Assembly (NCBI RefSeq): GCF_000614065.1
Contig: NZ_BAKG01000005.1
Span: 1 to 64,000, forward strand
Source of the DNA: Prevotella dentasini JCM 15908
GTDB taxonomy: Bacteria > Bacteroidota > Bacteroidia > Bacteroidales > Bacteroidaceae
Reading direction: 5' to 3'
DNA length: 64,000 nt
The first letter of the stretch is position 1; every line of letters starts with the position of its first letter. Made by a program: the position numbers and the translations under genes. Positions 63,677-64,000 of this stretch are shown here, one piece after another. The notes under the pieces were generated by a model. The model made no database searches and had not been told where the DNA came from. It worked only from the letters and a program-made list of their open reading frames with translations.

Positions 63677-64000
63677 AAATAGCCATTACGGGAGGCATCG
63701 GCAGCGGCAAGTCGTTTGTGTGCCAATGTCTTCACAGACACGGTATAGAAGTCTACGATTGCGATACGGCTGCCAAGCGGCTGATGCGCTCGTCGGCCGA
63801 GCTGCAGCAACAGCTGAAGGAACTGGTCGGGGAGGCGGTCTGTCGGGACGGAATACTCCAAAAAGCCGTTCTGGCAAAGTTCCTTCTCGCCAGCGATGCC
63901 CACGTGCAGGCCGTCAACAGCATCGTCCATCCTGCTGTGGCACGCGACTTTGAGCAGAGCGGACTTGACTGGATAGAGACTGCCATCCTCTTCGACAGCG
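63673..64000 (+). CDS. coaE: dephospho-CoA kinase (partial, runs off the window)
   Basis: The first 109 codons are present. MKIAITGGIGSGKSFVCQCL holds the P-loop. VYDCDTAAKRLM carries the conserved DxD-type motif of CoaE, and VNSIVHPAVARDF the CoA-binding helix. It catalyses the last step of CoA synthesis. The ATG overlaps the ybbR stop. The 3' end lies beyond 64000. Confidence 0.92.
   Translation, partial: MKIAITGGIGSGKSFVCQCLHRHGIEVYDCDTAAKRLMRSSAELQQQLKELVGEAVCRDGILQKAVLAKFLLASDAHVQAVNSIVHPAVARDFEQSGLDWIETAILFDS

Overview
The window looks like a chromosomal contig from a Bacteroidales bacterium, most likely Prevotellaceae. Three things support this. Promoters fit the Bacteroidetes -33/-7 pattern (TTG or TTTG, 19-20 bases, then TAnnTTTG) rather than -35/-10. 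Start codons lack Shine-Dalgarno sequences. The gene families are typical: DUF3822 next to rsmD, a long NusB followed by YajC, YbbR and CoaE, DUF349, L25/Ctc, EtfBA with an acyl-CoA dehydrogenase, and secreted proteins ending in 'YNLAGQKV...NGKK'-type tails. Most of the window is about half G+C. One two-gene island (20041-21764) is clearly AT-richer.

Layout. 1-9913: metallophosphoesterase, YbdG-like MscS channel, DacB, PH-domain protein, NadB, DUF3822-RsmD, cardiolipin synthase. 10072-19835: a TPR-like protein overlapping dnaG, an OmpA-like protein, and the etfB-etfA-acyl-CoA dehydrogenase operon. 20041-21764: AAA ATPase plus DUF4276 pair, a candidate defence module. 22018-31181: RsgA, Frr, MsrC-RsmA, a flippase-like membrane protein with PepD, CorA with an unusual leader, and a DUF349 protein. 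31182-35094: gene-poor, repeat-rich DNA around one secreted protein and a decayed gene end. 35095-39746: GlpT-GlpQ-porin set for glycerophosphodiester uptake. 40079-47367: LysS, GpsA, Pgi, a HAD phosphatase, exported PepC, DoxX. 47501-49400: AroB and DUF486. 49585-54865: five exported proteins (two flavodoxins, CMD-cupin, cyclophilin-like lipoprotein, alpha/beta hydrolase) opposite a divergent AraC regulator. 55369-58341: large outer-membrane receptor. 58521-64000: purN, S4 protein, pth and rplY facing away from nusB-yajC-ybbR-coaE, with coaE running off the end.

Three sequence-level patterns stand out. First, nine genes contain ten frame breaks; every one is repaired by adding a single base, and dnaG, pth and pgi are among them. 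This points to base undercalling in the assembly rather than gene decay. Second, intergenic DNA carries short arrays with an exact 22-base period: four share an AAAGTGGCACTTTCG-type dyad, and two have unrelated units. Third, the corA leader contains a short ORF and two mutually exclusive hairpins, one of which buries the corA start codon.

No tRNA, rRNA, CRISPR array, insertion sequence or known riboswitch class was recognised. All calls come from reading motifs by eye; no database search was possible.
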